A program made the position numbers and the translations under genes. From Flavobacteriaceae bacterium R38 (GTDB lineage Bacteria > Bacteroidota > Bacteroidia > Flavobacteriales > Flavobacteriaceae), in assembly GCA_009901575.1 (NCBI GenBank), contig WXYP01000002.1:372001-436000 (forward strand): DNA of 64,000 nt, read 5' to 3'. The notes beneath the pieces are model-generated. The model searched no databases and had not been told where the DNA came from. It saw only the letters and a list, made by a program, of their open reading frames with translations. This document shows positions 1-9,349 of this stretch, piece after piece (within the stretch, counting starts at the first letter, position 1; each line of letters opens with the position of its first letter).

Positions 1-1
1 G

Positions 2-691
2 GAAAACCTGCTTAAAATGTATTTTAAATTTTCAAAACCAATGCAGGAAGTCAGATCTTTAGATTTCATCAAAGTGTATGACCTTCAAAATGATAGTTTG
101 GTAGATGTATTTTTAGATTTACAACCAGAACTGTGGGATAAAGAACGTACACGATTAACACTGTGGTTAGACCCGGGAAGAATTAAAACTGATTTAATTC
201 CGAATCTGGAAAAAGGAATTCCCATCGTACAAAATCGCGAATATAAAGTTGTGATTTCACCTGAATGGAAAGATTATAGCGGAGTACCTTTAGGTAAAGA
301 GTACCATAAAACTTTAAAAGTAGGAAAACGAGATAGTAATAGCCCGGTAATAACAAACTGGAATATTAAAATCCCTCAAGCGACTACAAAAGAACCCATG
401 GTTATCCGATTTAATGAAGCAATGGATGCTATTTTGGCTACTGAGGTTATTACAGTGTATACTGAAGACGAAGCTATTGTAAATGGTACTTTTTCAATAG
501 AAAATGATGAAAAGACTTTACTGTTCACTCCAGATACAGCCTGGAAAAAAGGGAGTTACTATTTTGTAGTTGATGCAAAATTTGAAGATTTAGCCGGGAA
601 TAATTTAAATCGACTTTTTGATACCGATTTACACGCAAAAGTAACTCTGAATCAAGAACCTTTTCAAAAAAGAGCGTTTACTGTTAATTAG
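2..691 (+). CDS. C-terminal part of a secreted Ig-like-domain protein (5' end outside window)
   Basis: The reading frame is open to the left edge of the window, so the methionine at position 17 is probably internal and the gene is 5'-truncated by the window, not by mutation. About 230 residues are visible. The second half (FNEAMDAILATEVITVY ... TPDTAWKKGSYYFVVD ... DLAGNNL) has the look of a bacterial Ig-like SbsA/Big_5 domain: a conserved FNEAMD start, a central LLFTPD strand and the closing DLAGN motif. The first half (FSKPMQEVRSLDFIKVYD) looks like a second, degenerate copy. Such domains occur in exported Bacteroidetes proteins. No catalytic motif is visible and the function is unknown. 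The gene converges on the serine hydrolase gene across a perfect hairpin. Confidence 0.7.
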   Translation, partial: ENLLKMYFKFSKPMQEVRSLDFIKVYDLQNDSLVDVFLDLQPELWDKERTRLTLWLDPGRIKTDLIPNLEKGIPIVQNREYKVVISPEWKDYSGVPLGKEYHKTLKVGKRDSNSPVITNWNIKIPQATTKEPMVIRFNEAMDAILATEVITVYTEDEAIVNGTFSIENDEKTLLFTPDTAWKKGSYYFVVDAKFEDLAGNNLNRLFDTDLHAKVTLNQEPFQKRAFTVN

Positions 692-708
692 ATCAAATGA
701 GATTTAAT

Positions 709-778
709 CTGTCATTCCTGCGAAGGCAGGATCCATAGATTCTTAATTTTTAGATTCCTGCCTTCGCAGGAATGACAG
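709..778. repeat. REP-like palindrome between convergent genes
   Basis: Two perfect 23-nt inverted arms (709-731 and 756-778) begin with CTGTCATTCCTGCGAAGG and are separated by a 24-nt spacer. It is the best-preserved member of a family seen at several other intergenic sites in this window. It lies between two convergent genes and could act as a bidirectional terminator when transcribed. It has no coding content. Confidence 0.85.
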
Positions 779-791
779 AATATAGGGTTTC

Positions 792-1877
792 TCAATAATC
801 GGGTTGAGCTAGCGGATATGTAGGATCTAAAATCTTTAAGCCTAAATCACTAAACCATCTGCTTCCGTTTACAAGAACGACAACACCTATTTGATCTTCG
901 GGATTAAACCCTGCAAAACTCACAAAACCATTGGAACCACCTTTATGAAAATAGAGTGTTTTTCCAGATTCTTCTCTTTTCATAATACTCCATGCTAACC
1001 CTAATGTATCTTCATCATATGACAAGTGTTGTTTATGAGTATATTTCAAAGCATTATCTAGTTTAGAAGAATATATGCCTAGATTAGCTTCTAAAAAACG
1101 AAGCATGTCTTTTGCAGTTGAAATGAGCCCTCCTCCAGCTGGAAACTGCCCCATATCAATTTCTGTTTCATGTTTCCCGTTTCTATAAGGTGCTACCAGC
1201 CTGTTTCTTTTATCAACAGGTACTTTAAAATAAGTATCGTTCATCCCTAAAACCTTAAGCACTCTGTTTTCGAGAAGATTTTCATAAGTATCATTAAGTT
1301 TGTTTTCAACTGCTTGCTCTAATGCCACATATGCAAGACTCGAATACAGATATTTCTTTTTTGATCGAATTTTGTATCCTTCCAGGAATTCGTTTAACAT
1401 TTCAGGAGTATAATCACTATACCGATTAGAATCGTCTGTTGTGGTATTAGAAGGATTTCTGGGTAGCCCTGAAGTATGGTTAATTAGGTCAGTTAAAGTA
1501 ATGAGTCTGTTGTTTTTGACTTTTACTTTATCGAAAGCAGGCAGGTAATTTTTAACCGGTGTATTCAATTTGATTTTACCATTTAATTCTAAATCAGCTA
1601 ATAGGGTAGAGGTGAAAGGTTTTGTGACTGATGCGATTTCATAAAGTGAATTCTCATCCGGAGCAGAATTGTCAGTTAATGATTTTTGCCCAAAACTGTA
1701 ATATCGGGTTCCGTTTTTATCGACAATACCTATCACAGTGCTCAAATGGAGCCCTTTATCTATACGTTCCTGGGTTTGTTGTTTAATATCGTCTGGTAGT
1801 CCTTGCTGATTTTGTATTGAATAGCCTAAAGAAAAACAGAATACAAAAGCAGTTAATACTAAATGTTTTGATTTCAT
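792..1877 (-). CDS. Exported serine hydrolase, beta-lactamase/DD-peptidase fold
   Basis: Predicted 361-aa protein of the class C beta-lactamase/esterase family. I start it at the ATG at 1877 because the residues that follow (MKSKHLVLTAFVFCFSLGYS) form a signal peptide; a longer frame runs to 1937 but adds 20 residues ahead of that signal. The nucleophile motif is SVTK (residues 83-86 from this start), in the context EIASVTKPFTS. The general-base motif is YSS rather than the usual YxN. A late HKGG motif fills the KTG/HxG position. The family contains cell-wall DD-carboxypeptidases, esterases and beta-lactamases. The substrate cannot be decided by eye, and resistance should not be assumed. It lies downstream of the PLP enzyme gene on the same strand with a 150-nt gap. 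Confidence 0.85.
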   Translation of the reverse strand: MKSKHLVLTAFVFCFSLGYSIQNQQGLPDDIKQQTQERIDKGLHLSTVIGIVDKNGTRYYSFGQKSLTDNSAPDENSLYEIASVTKPFTSTLLADLELNGKIKLNTPVKNYLPAFDKVKVKNNRLITLTDLINHTSGLPRNPSNTTTDDSNRYSDYTPEMLNEFLEGYKIRSKKKYLYSSLAYVALEQAVENKLNDTYENLLENRVLKVLGMNDTYFKVPVDKRNRLVAPYRNGKHETEIDMGQFPAGGGLISTAKDMLRFLEANLGIYSSKLDNALKYTHKQHLSYDEDTLGLAWSIMKREESGKTLYFHKGGSNGFVSFAGFNPEDQIGVVVLVNGSRWFSDLGLKILDPTYPLAQPDY

Positions 1878-2027
1878 GGAGTACTCGGGATTATAATTTT
1901 TTAAAATGAATGACTCCAATAAGACTCTAGTAATCAAAAAAAGTTTAATGCCTTCAACAAATCTTTTAAATAAAGAAAAAGGTTTTAAATAGATGTGCTG
2001 ATAAAACAGTTAATTAAAAGATGGTGC

Positions 2028-2972
2028 TTAAAAAGGAAGTTTACCTAAATCAACGTTTCCACCCGAAACAATAATCCCTACTTTTTTCCCTTTAAATCTT
2101 TTTTTGTCTGATAACAATGCAGCAAAAGGCACTGCAGAAGAAGGCTCAATGATGATTTTCATACGTTCATAAACAAGGCGCATAGCTTGTTTTATCTCAT
2201 CTTCAGTAACCCGGATAATGGCTTCGACATGCTGTTGAATAATTGGAAAATTATAAATTCCCAATTGTGTTTTTAATCCGTCTGCAATCGTATTTGTTGT
2301 AATATTACTCTCTATCTTACCACTTATGAGCGAACGGTAAGCATCATCAACTTCTAAAGGTTCTCCTCCGATAGTTTTACAATTAGATCCGTAGTAATGT
2401 GCAGCTAATGCAGTTCCGGCTATAAGTCCGCCACCTCCAACAGGAGTCATAATGTAATCCAGATCAGGTTTTTCTGCTAACAATTCCATAGCAGCAGTTC
2501 CCTGTCCTAAAATCACATTAGTATCATCTGAAGGATGTATAAAAGTTGCTTTGTATTTTTCTTGTATGCTTTGCGCTAGTTGCTCCCTGGCTTCTAATGT
2601 TGGTTCGCTTTCAATAACTTCACCTCCATAACTACGTACAGCGGCTTTTTTTACTTCGGGAGCAGTATTTGGCATTACGATATAAGCTTTAACGCCTAAA
2701 GATTTTGCAGCCAATGATAATGCCTGTGCAAAATTTCCGGACGAATGCGTAACTACACCATTTGACCTTTGAGTTTCACTTAATTGCAGTATGGCATTGG
2801 AAGCTCCTCTTATTTTAAAAGAACCTGCTCTTTGAAAGTTGTCGCATTTAAAAAATAAATCAACTCCACTGATGTCATTTAATAATCCGGAACTTAATAC
2901 AGGAGTTTTATGTACATATGGAGTTACTCTCTCTAACGCCTCAGCTACTTCCGTTTTACCAGGTATAATCAT
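2028..2972 (-). CDS. PLP-dependent threonine/serine dehydratase or serine racemase
   Basis: A 314-aa fold-type II PLP enzyme. The lysine that binds the cofactor is in SFKIRGA (Lys53), and the phosphate-binding glycine loop is VGGGGLIAG near residue 178. There is no C-terminal ACT domain. The length therefore fits the catabolic TdcB-type threonine dehydratase or serine racemase rather than the long, isoleucine-inhibited biosynthetic IlvA. The expected reaction is deamination of L-threonine or L-serine to 2-oxobutyrate or pyruvate, or racemisation of serine. The gene starts only 9 nt after the stop of the fused E1 gene, so the two are probably cotranscribed. That would place 2-oxoacid formation next to 2-oxoacid decarboxylation. 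Confidence 0.88.
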   Translation of the reverse strand: MIIPGKTEVAEALERVTPYVHKTPVLSSGLLNDISGVDLFFKCDNFQRAGSFKIRGASNAILQLSETQRSNGVVTHSSGNFAQALSLAAKSLGVKAYIVMPNTAPEVKKAAVRSYGGEVIESEPTLEAREQLAQSIQEKYKATFIHPSDDTNVILGQGTAAMELLAEKPDLDYIMTPVGGGGLIAGTALAAHYYGSNCKTIGGEPLEVDDAYRSLISGKIESNITTNTIADGLKTQLGIYNFPIIQQHVEAIIRVTEDEIKQAMRLVYERMKIIIEPSSAVPFAALLSDKKRFKGKKVGIIVSGGNVDLGKLPF

Positions 2973-2981
2973 TATAAAAAG

Positions 2982-5393
2982 TTAACTAAGTTCAGGATAC
3001 ACAGCAGGGTTAGCTTCGTGCATAATTGCATATACTTTTTCAAATATATCTTCAGCATTTGGCTTTGAGAAATAGTCACCATCAGTTCCGTATGCCGGTC
3101 TGTGTTGCTTTGCAGCTAACGTTTGCGGTGCACTATCTAAAAATGCATAAGCTCCTTGCTTCTCAATGATTTCCTGTAGTAAATATGCTGATGCTCCTCC
3201 CGGTACATCTTCGTCAATTACCAATAAACGATTGGTCTTCTTAACACTTTTTAGGACATCGTGATTAAGGTCAAAAGGTAAAAGACTCTGGCAATCGATA
3301 ACTTCTGCATTGATATTAACTTCCTGAAGCTCTTTTGCAGCTTGCTCTACAATTCTTAATGTAGAACCGTATGAAACTAGTGTAATATCAGATCCTTCTT
3401 TTATTGTTTCTACCTGCCCAATAGGAGTTTTAAACTCTCCAATATTTTCAGGAGTTTTTTCCTTAAGCCTGTATCCGTTTAGACTTTCAACAATAAGTGC
3501 AGGTTCATCGCTTTCTAATAAAGTATTATAAAATCCGGCAGCCTTAGTCATATTACGAGGTACAAGAATGTACATTCCTCTTAATAAATGGATAAGTCCT
3601 CCCATTTGAGAACCACTATGCCAGATTCCTTCGAGGCGATGCCCTCTGGTTCTAACTATTAATGGTGCTTTTTGTTTACCAACTGTACGATAGAGTAGGG
3701 TAGCTAAATCGTCACTCATAATCTGAAGTGCATATAGCAAGTAATCCAGGTATTGAATTTCTGCGATAGGACGTAATCCACGCATAGCCATTCCTATACC
3801 CTGACCCAAAATAGTAGCTTCTCGTATACCGGTATCAGCAACTCTTAATTCGCCATATTTTTCCTGAAGCCCTTCTAATCCCTGATTAACATCTCCTATG
3901 GTTCCGCTGTCTTCACCAAAAATTAATGCCTGAGGGTATTTACTAAATATCGCATCAAAGTTATCTCTAAGCACTACACGACCATCAACAGTAGCTGAAT
4001 CATCTCCATAAACAGGTAGAACTTCTTCTATGCTTGTCGCTTTAGTATTGGTTTCACTGTATAAATGTGAACTGTATTTAGGTTGAGTTTCATTATAATA
4101 ATCAGAAATCCAGTTGTTTAATGCAGTTTTCTCAGCAGAAGATTCATTAATAGTATATCGTAACGACCTTCTCGCAATAGAAAGAAGGTCCTTTTTCATA
4201 GGCTCATCAATTGCAATAAGATCATTTTTAAGTTTATCAATAAAACTCTTGTTACTACTTGAAGTAGCTAATTTATCCAGTAAGCTTACTACTGTATTTT
4301 TATCGTTTTTAGTCAAAGAAGAAAAACTGGTCCATGCTTCTTTTTTAGCATTTCTGACTTCTTTCTTGATGTCTTTTTCTAATCCTGATAATTCTTCATC
4401 TGTAGATAATCCGTTTTCAATAATCCAGTCCCTCATTTTGAGATTGCAATCATTTTCTCTTTCCCAATTTAGACGATCTTCATTTTTGTAACGCTCGTGA
4501 GAACCAGAAGTTGAGTGCCCTTGAGGTTGCGTAAGCTCGACTACGTGAATAAGTACAGGAACATGTTCTTCTCTCGCAATTACACTGGCTTTTTCATAAG
4601 TCTCTATTAAAGCAGGGTAATCCCATCCTTTTACCTGAAGGATTTCATAACCATTTCCATGTTCATCACGCTGGAATCCTTTTAGTATTTCTGAAATACT
4701 TTCTTTAGTGGTCTGATGCCTTGCGTGTACAGAGATTCCATATTCATCATCCCAGACACTAATTACCATTGGTACCTGTAAAACTCCTGCGGCATTAATG
4801 GTTTCAAAGAAAAGACCTTCACTTGTACTGGCATTACCAATGGTACCCCACGCTACTTCATCTCCATTTACAGAAAAATTAGTGGTGTCTATACCTTTTA
4901 CATCACGATATATCTTAGAAGCTTGTGCTAATCCCAATAATCTTGGCATTTGACCCGCCGTTGGAGATAAATCTGCACTACTGTTTTTTTGCGCAGTTAA
5001 ATCTTTCCAGCTTCCATCTTCATTAAGACTATGTGTGGCAAAATGCCCTCCCATTTGTCGTCCTGCAGACATAGGTTCAACATTAATATCTGTATGTGCA
5101 TACAGGCCTGCAAAAAATTGTTGCGGATTAAGCTCTCCGATAGCCATCATAAAGGTTTGATCTCTATAATAACCACTTCTGAAGTCTCCATTCTTAAAAG
5201 CTTTGGCTAATGCTAACTGAGGTACTTCTTTTCCATCTCCGAAAATTCCAAACTTGGCCTTACCTGTTAACACTTCACGTCTTCCTAAAAGACTACATTC
5301 CCGGCTCGTAACCGCAATTTTATAATCGTTGAGTACTTGATTTTTAAAATCTTCGAATGTAATATCTTTTTTGGTTTTTGAATTCGTCTGCAT
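2982..5393 (-). CDS. Fused alpha-beta E1 component of a 2-oxoacid (branched-chain type) dehydrogenase
   Basis: An 803-aa thiamine-diphosphate enzyme. The N-terminal ~400 residues match the E1-alpha half: a YYRDQTFMMAIG segment, then GRQMGGHFATHS, then the ThDP/Mg site in NGDEVAWGTIGNASTSEG at about residues 176-193. The C-terminal ~330 residues match E1-beta: FGEDSGTIGDVNQGLEG, ADTGIREATILGQGIGMAMR, then VIDCQSLLPFD near the end. Natural alpha-beta fusions of this kind are common in Bacteroidetes and act on branched-chain 2-oxoacids or related substrates, passing acyl groups to a lipoylated E2. No E2 or E3 gene is in the window, so the partner must be encoded elsewhere. A promoter-like site lies just upstream (5415-5446). 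A divergently placed frame inside this gene is only a shadow. Confidence 0.92.
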   Translation of the reverse strand: MQTNSKTKKDITFEDFKNQVLNDYKIAVTSRECSLLGRREVLTGKAKFGIFGDGKEVPQLALAKAFKNGDFRSGYYRDQTFMMAIGELNPQQFFAGLYAHTDINVEPMSAGRQMGGHFATHSLNEDGSWKDLTAQKNSSADLSPTAGQMPRLLGLAQASKIYRDVKGIDTTNFSVNGDEVAWGTIGNASTSEGLFFETINAAGVLQVPMVISVWDDEYGISVHARHQTTKESISEILKGFQRDEHGNGYEILQVKGWDYPALIETYEKASVIAREEHVPVLIHVVELTQPQGHSTSGSHERYKNEDRLNWERENDCNLKMRDWIIENGLSTDEELSGLEKDIKKEVRNAKKEAWTSFSSLTKNDKNTVVSLLDKLATSSSNKSFIDKLKNDLIAIDEPMKKDLLSIARRSLRYTINESSAEKTALNNWISDYYNETQPKYSSHLYSETNTKATSIEEVLPVYGDDSATVDGRVVLRDNFDAIFSKYPQALIFGEDSGTIGDVNQGLEGLQEKYGELRVADTGIREATILGQGIGMAMRGLRPIAEIQYLDYLLYALQIMSDDLATLLYRTVGKQKAPLIVRTRGHRLEGIWHSGSQMGGLIHLLRGMYILVPRNMTKAAGFYNTLLESDEPALIVESLNGYRLKEKTPENIGEFKTPIGQVETIKEGSDITLVSYGSTLRIVEQAAKELQEVNINAEVIDCQSLLPFDLNHDVLKSVKKTNRLLVIDEDVPGGASAYLLQEIIEKQGAYAFLDSAPQTLAAKQHRPAYGTDGDYFSKPNAEDIFEKVYAIMHEANPAVYPELS

Positions 5394-5414
5394 AATCTAT
5401 TCTTGTGAGGAGCA

Positions 5415-5446
5415 CAAAAATAGCTAAAAGATTCCGGTTTTGCAAA
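5415..5446 (-). promoter_or_regulatory. Bacteroidetes-type promoter for the E1 operon
   Basis: On the minus strand the -7 element TATTTTTG (5415-5422) is preceded after 20 nt by TTTG (5443-5446). This is an almost ideal match to the TTTG-N19-TAnnTTTG consensus of the Bacteroidetes primary sigma factor. The start codon is about 20 nt downstream. Confidence 0.65.
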
Positions 5447-5579
5447 GATTAAGACTGTTATAAAAATGATAATTCTTTAATGATAAGGCTTATTTTGTAG
5501 GTAAAATTTAATTTTTCACAGAAAAAACGAATTTCTTTGATAAATTTTCAATAAAACTGTCGTACTAAATTGATGTATT

Positions 5580-8420
5580 TTAGAACCATTTACGAGTAAA
5601 TAACCCTAGTAAAGTTCTTGGACTGAGCGTAACAACAAATCTAATTTGTTGTGCATAGTTGGGTTGTGAAGGTTCAAATCCTTTACTGGAGTATAATGGA
5701 AAATACAATTCAAAATAATCAGTTAATAGATTAAGGCGAATCCCGGAGTCATAAAGAAACCGTGTATCTCCATCTTTTCTGTGTATGAGTCCTACATCTC
5801 CATAGAGTTCAACCCACCTCCAAAGATTAAAACTGGCATTGGTAGTAACGAGCCAATCATCTGAAAACGGATCTTCCAGCTGTGATTTGAAGCCACCTTC
5901 TGCAATAATGATCTGCTGACTAAAAATCCCCGTCTGATCGGACCTGGCCAGATAATTAAAGTCAAAAAGGTAATCGGTTGGGCGATCAAGAGCAAAGCTG
6001 AAGAAATCTGAATTAGTGTTATTAAAAATGAATTTACCGGCAAAAAAACGGAGGTTTAATTGCCTGTTGTTTTGAAATAACCTCCTGTAATTAAGACTGA
6101 GTGCTACTTTAGAAAAATCTTCAGTTAATTGAAAATCGGTAAACCAGGAGAAAAAGTTGATAATCCCTCCGTTAGAATACCTATACCGGGCATTAAATAT
6201 GCTATAATCCGGATTGTTTTCTGTATCTAAAGTTCTTGTTCTGAATACGTTGACGTACCTGAAATTTAAACGAGAAAAATTGTTAGATCTTAAATCTTTA
6301 TTCCTGAAGCTAAATGAAACAGATGGTGTTATCGTAGTAAAACGGGAATCATCAGCAAAATTAAAAGTATTTCCGGATAGTGAGTAATTAACCCTAAATA
6401 GTTTCCCTTTAGGCTTTTTTAAATCGTTCCGATATGAGATTGCAGCAGATCCTACGATTGTTTTTTGACCAATTGAATATGCGGGTTCTATATCAAAATT
6501 GAAAGCCCTTCTCAGAAATGTTTTATTATGAAGCCTAATTCCCGGAGTAAATAAATCATCTGCATTAAAATTTATACTGGGCACATAAAAAATCTGGTTG
6601 TAATAAGGATTTTCCGCATCTTTAAGGAGTTTAAATTGTAATTTCCGATTGCTGGAGAAAAATCCGTTCAAGGATTTCCAATTATCACGCTGATTGTATT
6701 CCGGAATTCTTTTATCATAATTCAGAACCAGTTTACTAGCGTCATTCCGGGCAATTTTAATAGTCTCTTCATCCCTTATTCCTGTAATCCATTGTTTAGA
6801 TACCACCGAATCTTTCTTTATTCCGTAGAGTGTTATGGGAGAATTGGTTCCGGTTTTATTTTTAATAGTGACCAATACAGAGTCTCCGACTTTTTTCGCT
6901 TTACGAATTTTAAAGTCTATCCGATCGTTAGAATGTACATAAGAATCAAAAAACCAATCAATCTCCTTTGGACTATCTTTTTTTAACGCATTTTCAAAAA
7001 CAGATGATGTTATATCCTTTGATCGCTGTTCTTCATAAAAAGCTTTGACCCTGTTTTCTATATGATTCTGCTGGAGGTAATTATCTAAATATATCAATCC
7101 GATTCCGGCTTTATATTTATTTGAAATCTTTTCATTGAACCTGACCAAAGAATCGGTAGGAGTACTTAATGGTTGATCCTGATTCCTTCTCGCCATTAAC
7201 ATGGCCAGGAAAGCATACTGATCATTAAACTCAAACTTGGATAAATGAAAACTTCTGAAAATGAAAAAGTTAGATAGCTTTCCGAAAAGCTTCATGTCCG
7301 GATAAAATTCATCTACATACCTTATCATTAAATAATTTTGTAAAGCATCTGTTACCCAACGTTCACCTCTGGGGTCAATAAAAATGGTATTTTCTAACCA
7401 ATTTTTAAGTGTAGTTTTGAGTAATTTTAATTCATACTGAAACTCTTCGGGAAATGGCCTGAGGAACGATGGGAGCTGATTGATCCCGTAAAGAGGGTTC
7501 TTCCTGTAATCTATATTGGATACTAATAAGTTTTTATGCGGATATGCTCCTAAATTCTCGTGAATAAAGTTCACTACTTTATCAGTAGAAACCGCTTTCA
7601 TAATATCTGATAACCCTTTCTCTTTAACATTGGTTATTAAGGTGAGTTTATCATTTTGAAAATGCTCAAACGATTTTTCTTTTTCAAGAAATAATTTGAT
7701 ATCACTTCGTCTGGTACCTTCCAGGAAAATCATTTTTTCGTCTGCCAGTTCTTCTTTTTTTACAACATCAAGATCTGAGCTGATTTTATATGATTTAGGA
7801 AATCTAAATTTAAGATTGTAGTCAGAGGAATAAGTGTATGAATCGTCTAAATTAGTATTGCTATACAGCAACCACTCTTCATTTCTGATCACTGCCGGAG
7901 TGAGGTACCAATATCTTAGATTATAATTTCCTTCGGGGGTATGCCCATAGCCTGTAAACCTGCTTTCGGGTAGTGTAACCCGATATAAAAGCTTTAGCGA
8001 ATAAGACTCGCCAGGATTAATGGGGGCATCTAATTGTATCTTGATAATATCTCCAACATCTAATCTTTCCCATTTTAAAAATGTTTCATCTTTATTGGTG
8101 ATAGTAAAGATATTTGTATGCCCACGTTCTCTATCTTTGGCTAAATGTAAATCTTTCCTGAATTCCTGAGCAAAACGCCTGGCAAGGGCCGTTTTTTTAC
8201 TGGCATACGCATTATTCCAGTCGTTTAAATAAATAGAAGTAATGGTGTCTTTAGAAGGGTTAGTGAATATAACCTCTTGTTCAATGTTTATCGTCTTTCC
8301 ATCATCCAAAAGTGTAGCATTTATGTCATGGCTGTATTGTGCAATACCCAGATAGGAAAAGCAAAATAAGAAGGCACATAAAATGTACTTGGAATTAAAT
8401 TTAAAGACGGATACTTTCAA
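5580..8420 (-). CDS. Exported M1-peptidase-like protein with C-terminal outer-membrane beta-barrel
   Basis: A 946-aa protein with an N-terminal signal peptide (hydrophobic ILCAFLFCFSYLGIAQ). Residues from about 25 to 230 resemble the N-terminal beta domain of M1 aminopeptidases. A middle region to about residue 500 contains YGINQLPSFL and RGERWVTDALQNYLMIRYVD, which occupy the place of the M1 catalytic helices. I find no HExxH zinc motif. Where it is expected the sequence reads ELKLLKTTLKNW, so peptidase activity is doubtful. The last ~400 residues are rich in alternating aromatic strands and end in RKWF, typical of an outer-membrane beta-barrel with a C-terminal aromatic residue. It is probably anchored in the outer membrane with a periplasmic domain. 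It stands alone, about 210 nt from its upstream neighbour. Confidence 0.75.
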   Translation of the reverse strand: MKVSVFKFNSKYILCAFLFCFSYLGIAQYSHDINATLLDDGKTINIEQEVIFTNPSKDTITSIYLNDWNNAYASKKTALARRFAQEFRKDLHLAKDRERGHTNIFTITNKDETFLKWERLDVGDIIKIQLDAPINPGESYSLKLLYRVTLPESRFTGYGHTPEGNYNLRYWYLTPAVIRNEEWLLYSNTNLDDSYTYSSDYNLKFRFPKSYKISSDLDVVKKEELADEKMIFLEGTRRSDIKLFLEKEKSFEHFQNDKLTLITNVKEKGLSDIMKAVSTDKVVNFIHENLGAYPHKNLLVSNIDYRKNPLYGINQLPSFLRPFPEEFQYELKLLKTTLKNWLENTIFIDPRGERWVTDALQNYLMIRYVDEFYPDMKLFGKLSNFFIFRSFHLSKFEFNDQYAFLAMLMARRNQDQPLSTPTDSLVRFNEKISNKYKAGIGLIYLDNYLQQNHIENRVKAFYEEQRSKDITSSVFENALKKDSPKEIDWFFDSYVHSNDRIDFKIRKAKKVGDSVLVTIKNKTGTNSPITLYGIKKDSVVSKQWITGIRDEETIKIARNDASKLVLNYDKRIPEYNQRDNWKSLNGFFSSNRKLQFKLLKDAENPYYNQIFYVPSINFNADDLFTPGIRLHNKTFLRRAFNFDIEPAYSIGQKTIVGSAAISYRNDLKKPKGKLFRVNYSLSGNTFNFADDSRFTTITPSVSFSFRNKDLRSNNFSRLNFRYVNVFRTRTLDTENNPDYSIFNARYRYSNGGIINFFSWFTDFQLTEDFSKVALSLNYRRLFQNNRQLNLRFFAGKFIFNNTNSDFFSFALDRPTDYLFDFNYLARSDQTGIFSQQIIIAEGGFKSQLEDPFSDDWLVTTNASFNLWRWVELYGDVGLIHRKDGDTRFLYDSGIRLNLLTDYFELYFPLYSSKGFEPSQPNYAQQIRFVVTLSPRTLLGLFTRKWF

Positions 8421-8629
8421 CTTCTACAACTATATTATTTAATTACATTAAAAATCAATTTTAATTTATTTACCTGCTTTGATTGTTGTTTACTTGAATT
8501 GAAGGTAAACTTCCTGTTTGTTTAGTGTGTTGTTTATCTTAAAAAGATAGAATAAATATCAATAATGTTGCCACATTATCACATATTGTATTTTTAATAT
8601 GTTAAACTTTTGAAATTTAAAAAATCTAT

Positions 8630-9319
8630 TTAGAAATTCGGACTCAAATTATATTTTTTATAGAAACTATCCAGTACAGAAATGACTTCATCTTCATTGT
8701 CCACTATAGAAATGAGGTCCATATCTTCCGGACTGATGTTTTTATATTTTTTGAGCAATGTATCTTTGATCCAGTCAAACAATCCTTCCCAAAAATCTTT
8801 ACCCACCAGGATGATCGGGAATTTTGCTATTTTTTCAGTCTGAATTAATGTTATCGCTTCAAACAACTCGTCTAAAGTCCCAAAACCTCCGGGCATTACC
8901 ACAAACCCCTGAGAGTATTTTACGAACATTACTTTTCTGACAAAGAAATAATCAAAGTTTAAGTTTTTATCGCTTTCAATATAGGGATTATCGTGTTGTT
9001 CAAAGGGCAGATCAATATTTAATCCTACGGAGGTTCCACCACCTAAGTGTGCCCCTTTGTTTCCAGCTTCCATAATTCCCGGTCCACCCCCGGTAATAAC
9101 CCCATATCCGGCATCTACTATTTTTCTGGCGACGTTTACTGCCAATTGGTAATATTCATGATCTGGTTTGGTACGAGCAGAACCAAAAATAGAAACACAT
9201 GGGCCAATTTGACTCATTTTTTCAAAACCATTTACAAACTCTCCCATGATTTTAAACAATGCCCATGAATCGTTTGTTTTGATTTCATTCCAGCCTTTTG
9301 TATGTTGTTCTTTTCCCAT
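8630..9319 (-). CDS. LOG-family protein (TIGR00730 type), nucleoside-monophosphate phosphoribohydrolase-like
   Basis: A 229-aa Rossmann-like protein. The hallmark motif of the lysine-decarboxylase-like/LOG family, PGGxGTxxE, is present as PGGFGTLDE, and an earlier GGGPGIMEAGNKGA motif is also clear. Characterised members hydrolyse the N-glycosidic bond of nucleoside 5'-monophosphates, including cytokinin ribotides. Many bacterial copies probably have a housekeeping nucleotide role. The old annotation 'lysine decarboxylase' is wrong for this family. It follows uvrA after about 30 nt on the same strand and is probably cotranscribed. No membrane segment or signal peptide is visible, so it should be cytoplasmic. 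Confidence 0.9.
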   Translation of the reverse strand: MGKEQHTKGWNEIKTNDSWALFKIMGEFVNGFEKMSQIGPCVSIFGSARTKPDHEYYQLAVNVARKIVDAGYGVITGGGPGIMEAGNKGAHLGGGTSVGLNIDLPFEQHDNPYIESDKNLNFDYFFVRKVMFVKYSQGFVVMPGGFGTLDELFEAITLIQTEKIAKFPIILVGKDFWEGLFDWIKDTLLKKYKNISPEDMDLISIVDNEDEVISVLDSFYKKYNLSPNF

Positions 9320-9349
9320 TCTTTATCTTTTAAAAAATTTGAAGCTTTG

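Noticed and set aside
792-1877. Beta-lactamase resistance gene
   Set aside because: The SxxK fold is shared by esterases and DD-peptidases. The YSS motif and lack of resistance context do not support that claim.
4114-4491. 125-aa frame antisense to the fused E1 gene
   Set aside because: It lies wholly inside a conserved gene, has Ser/Leu-rich shadow composition and shows no domain.
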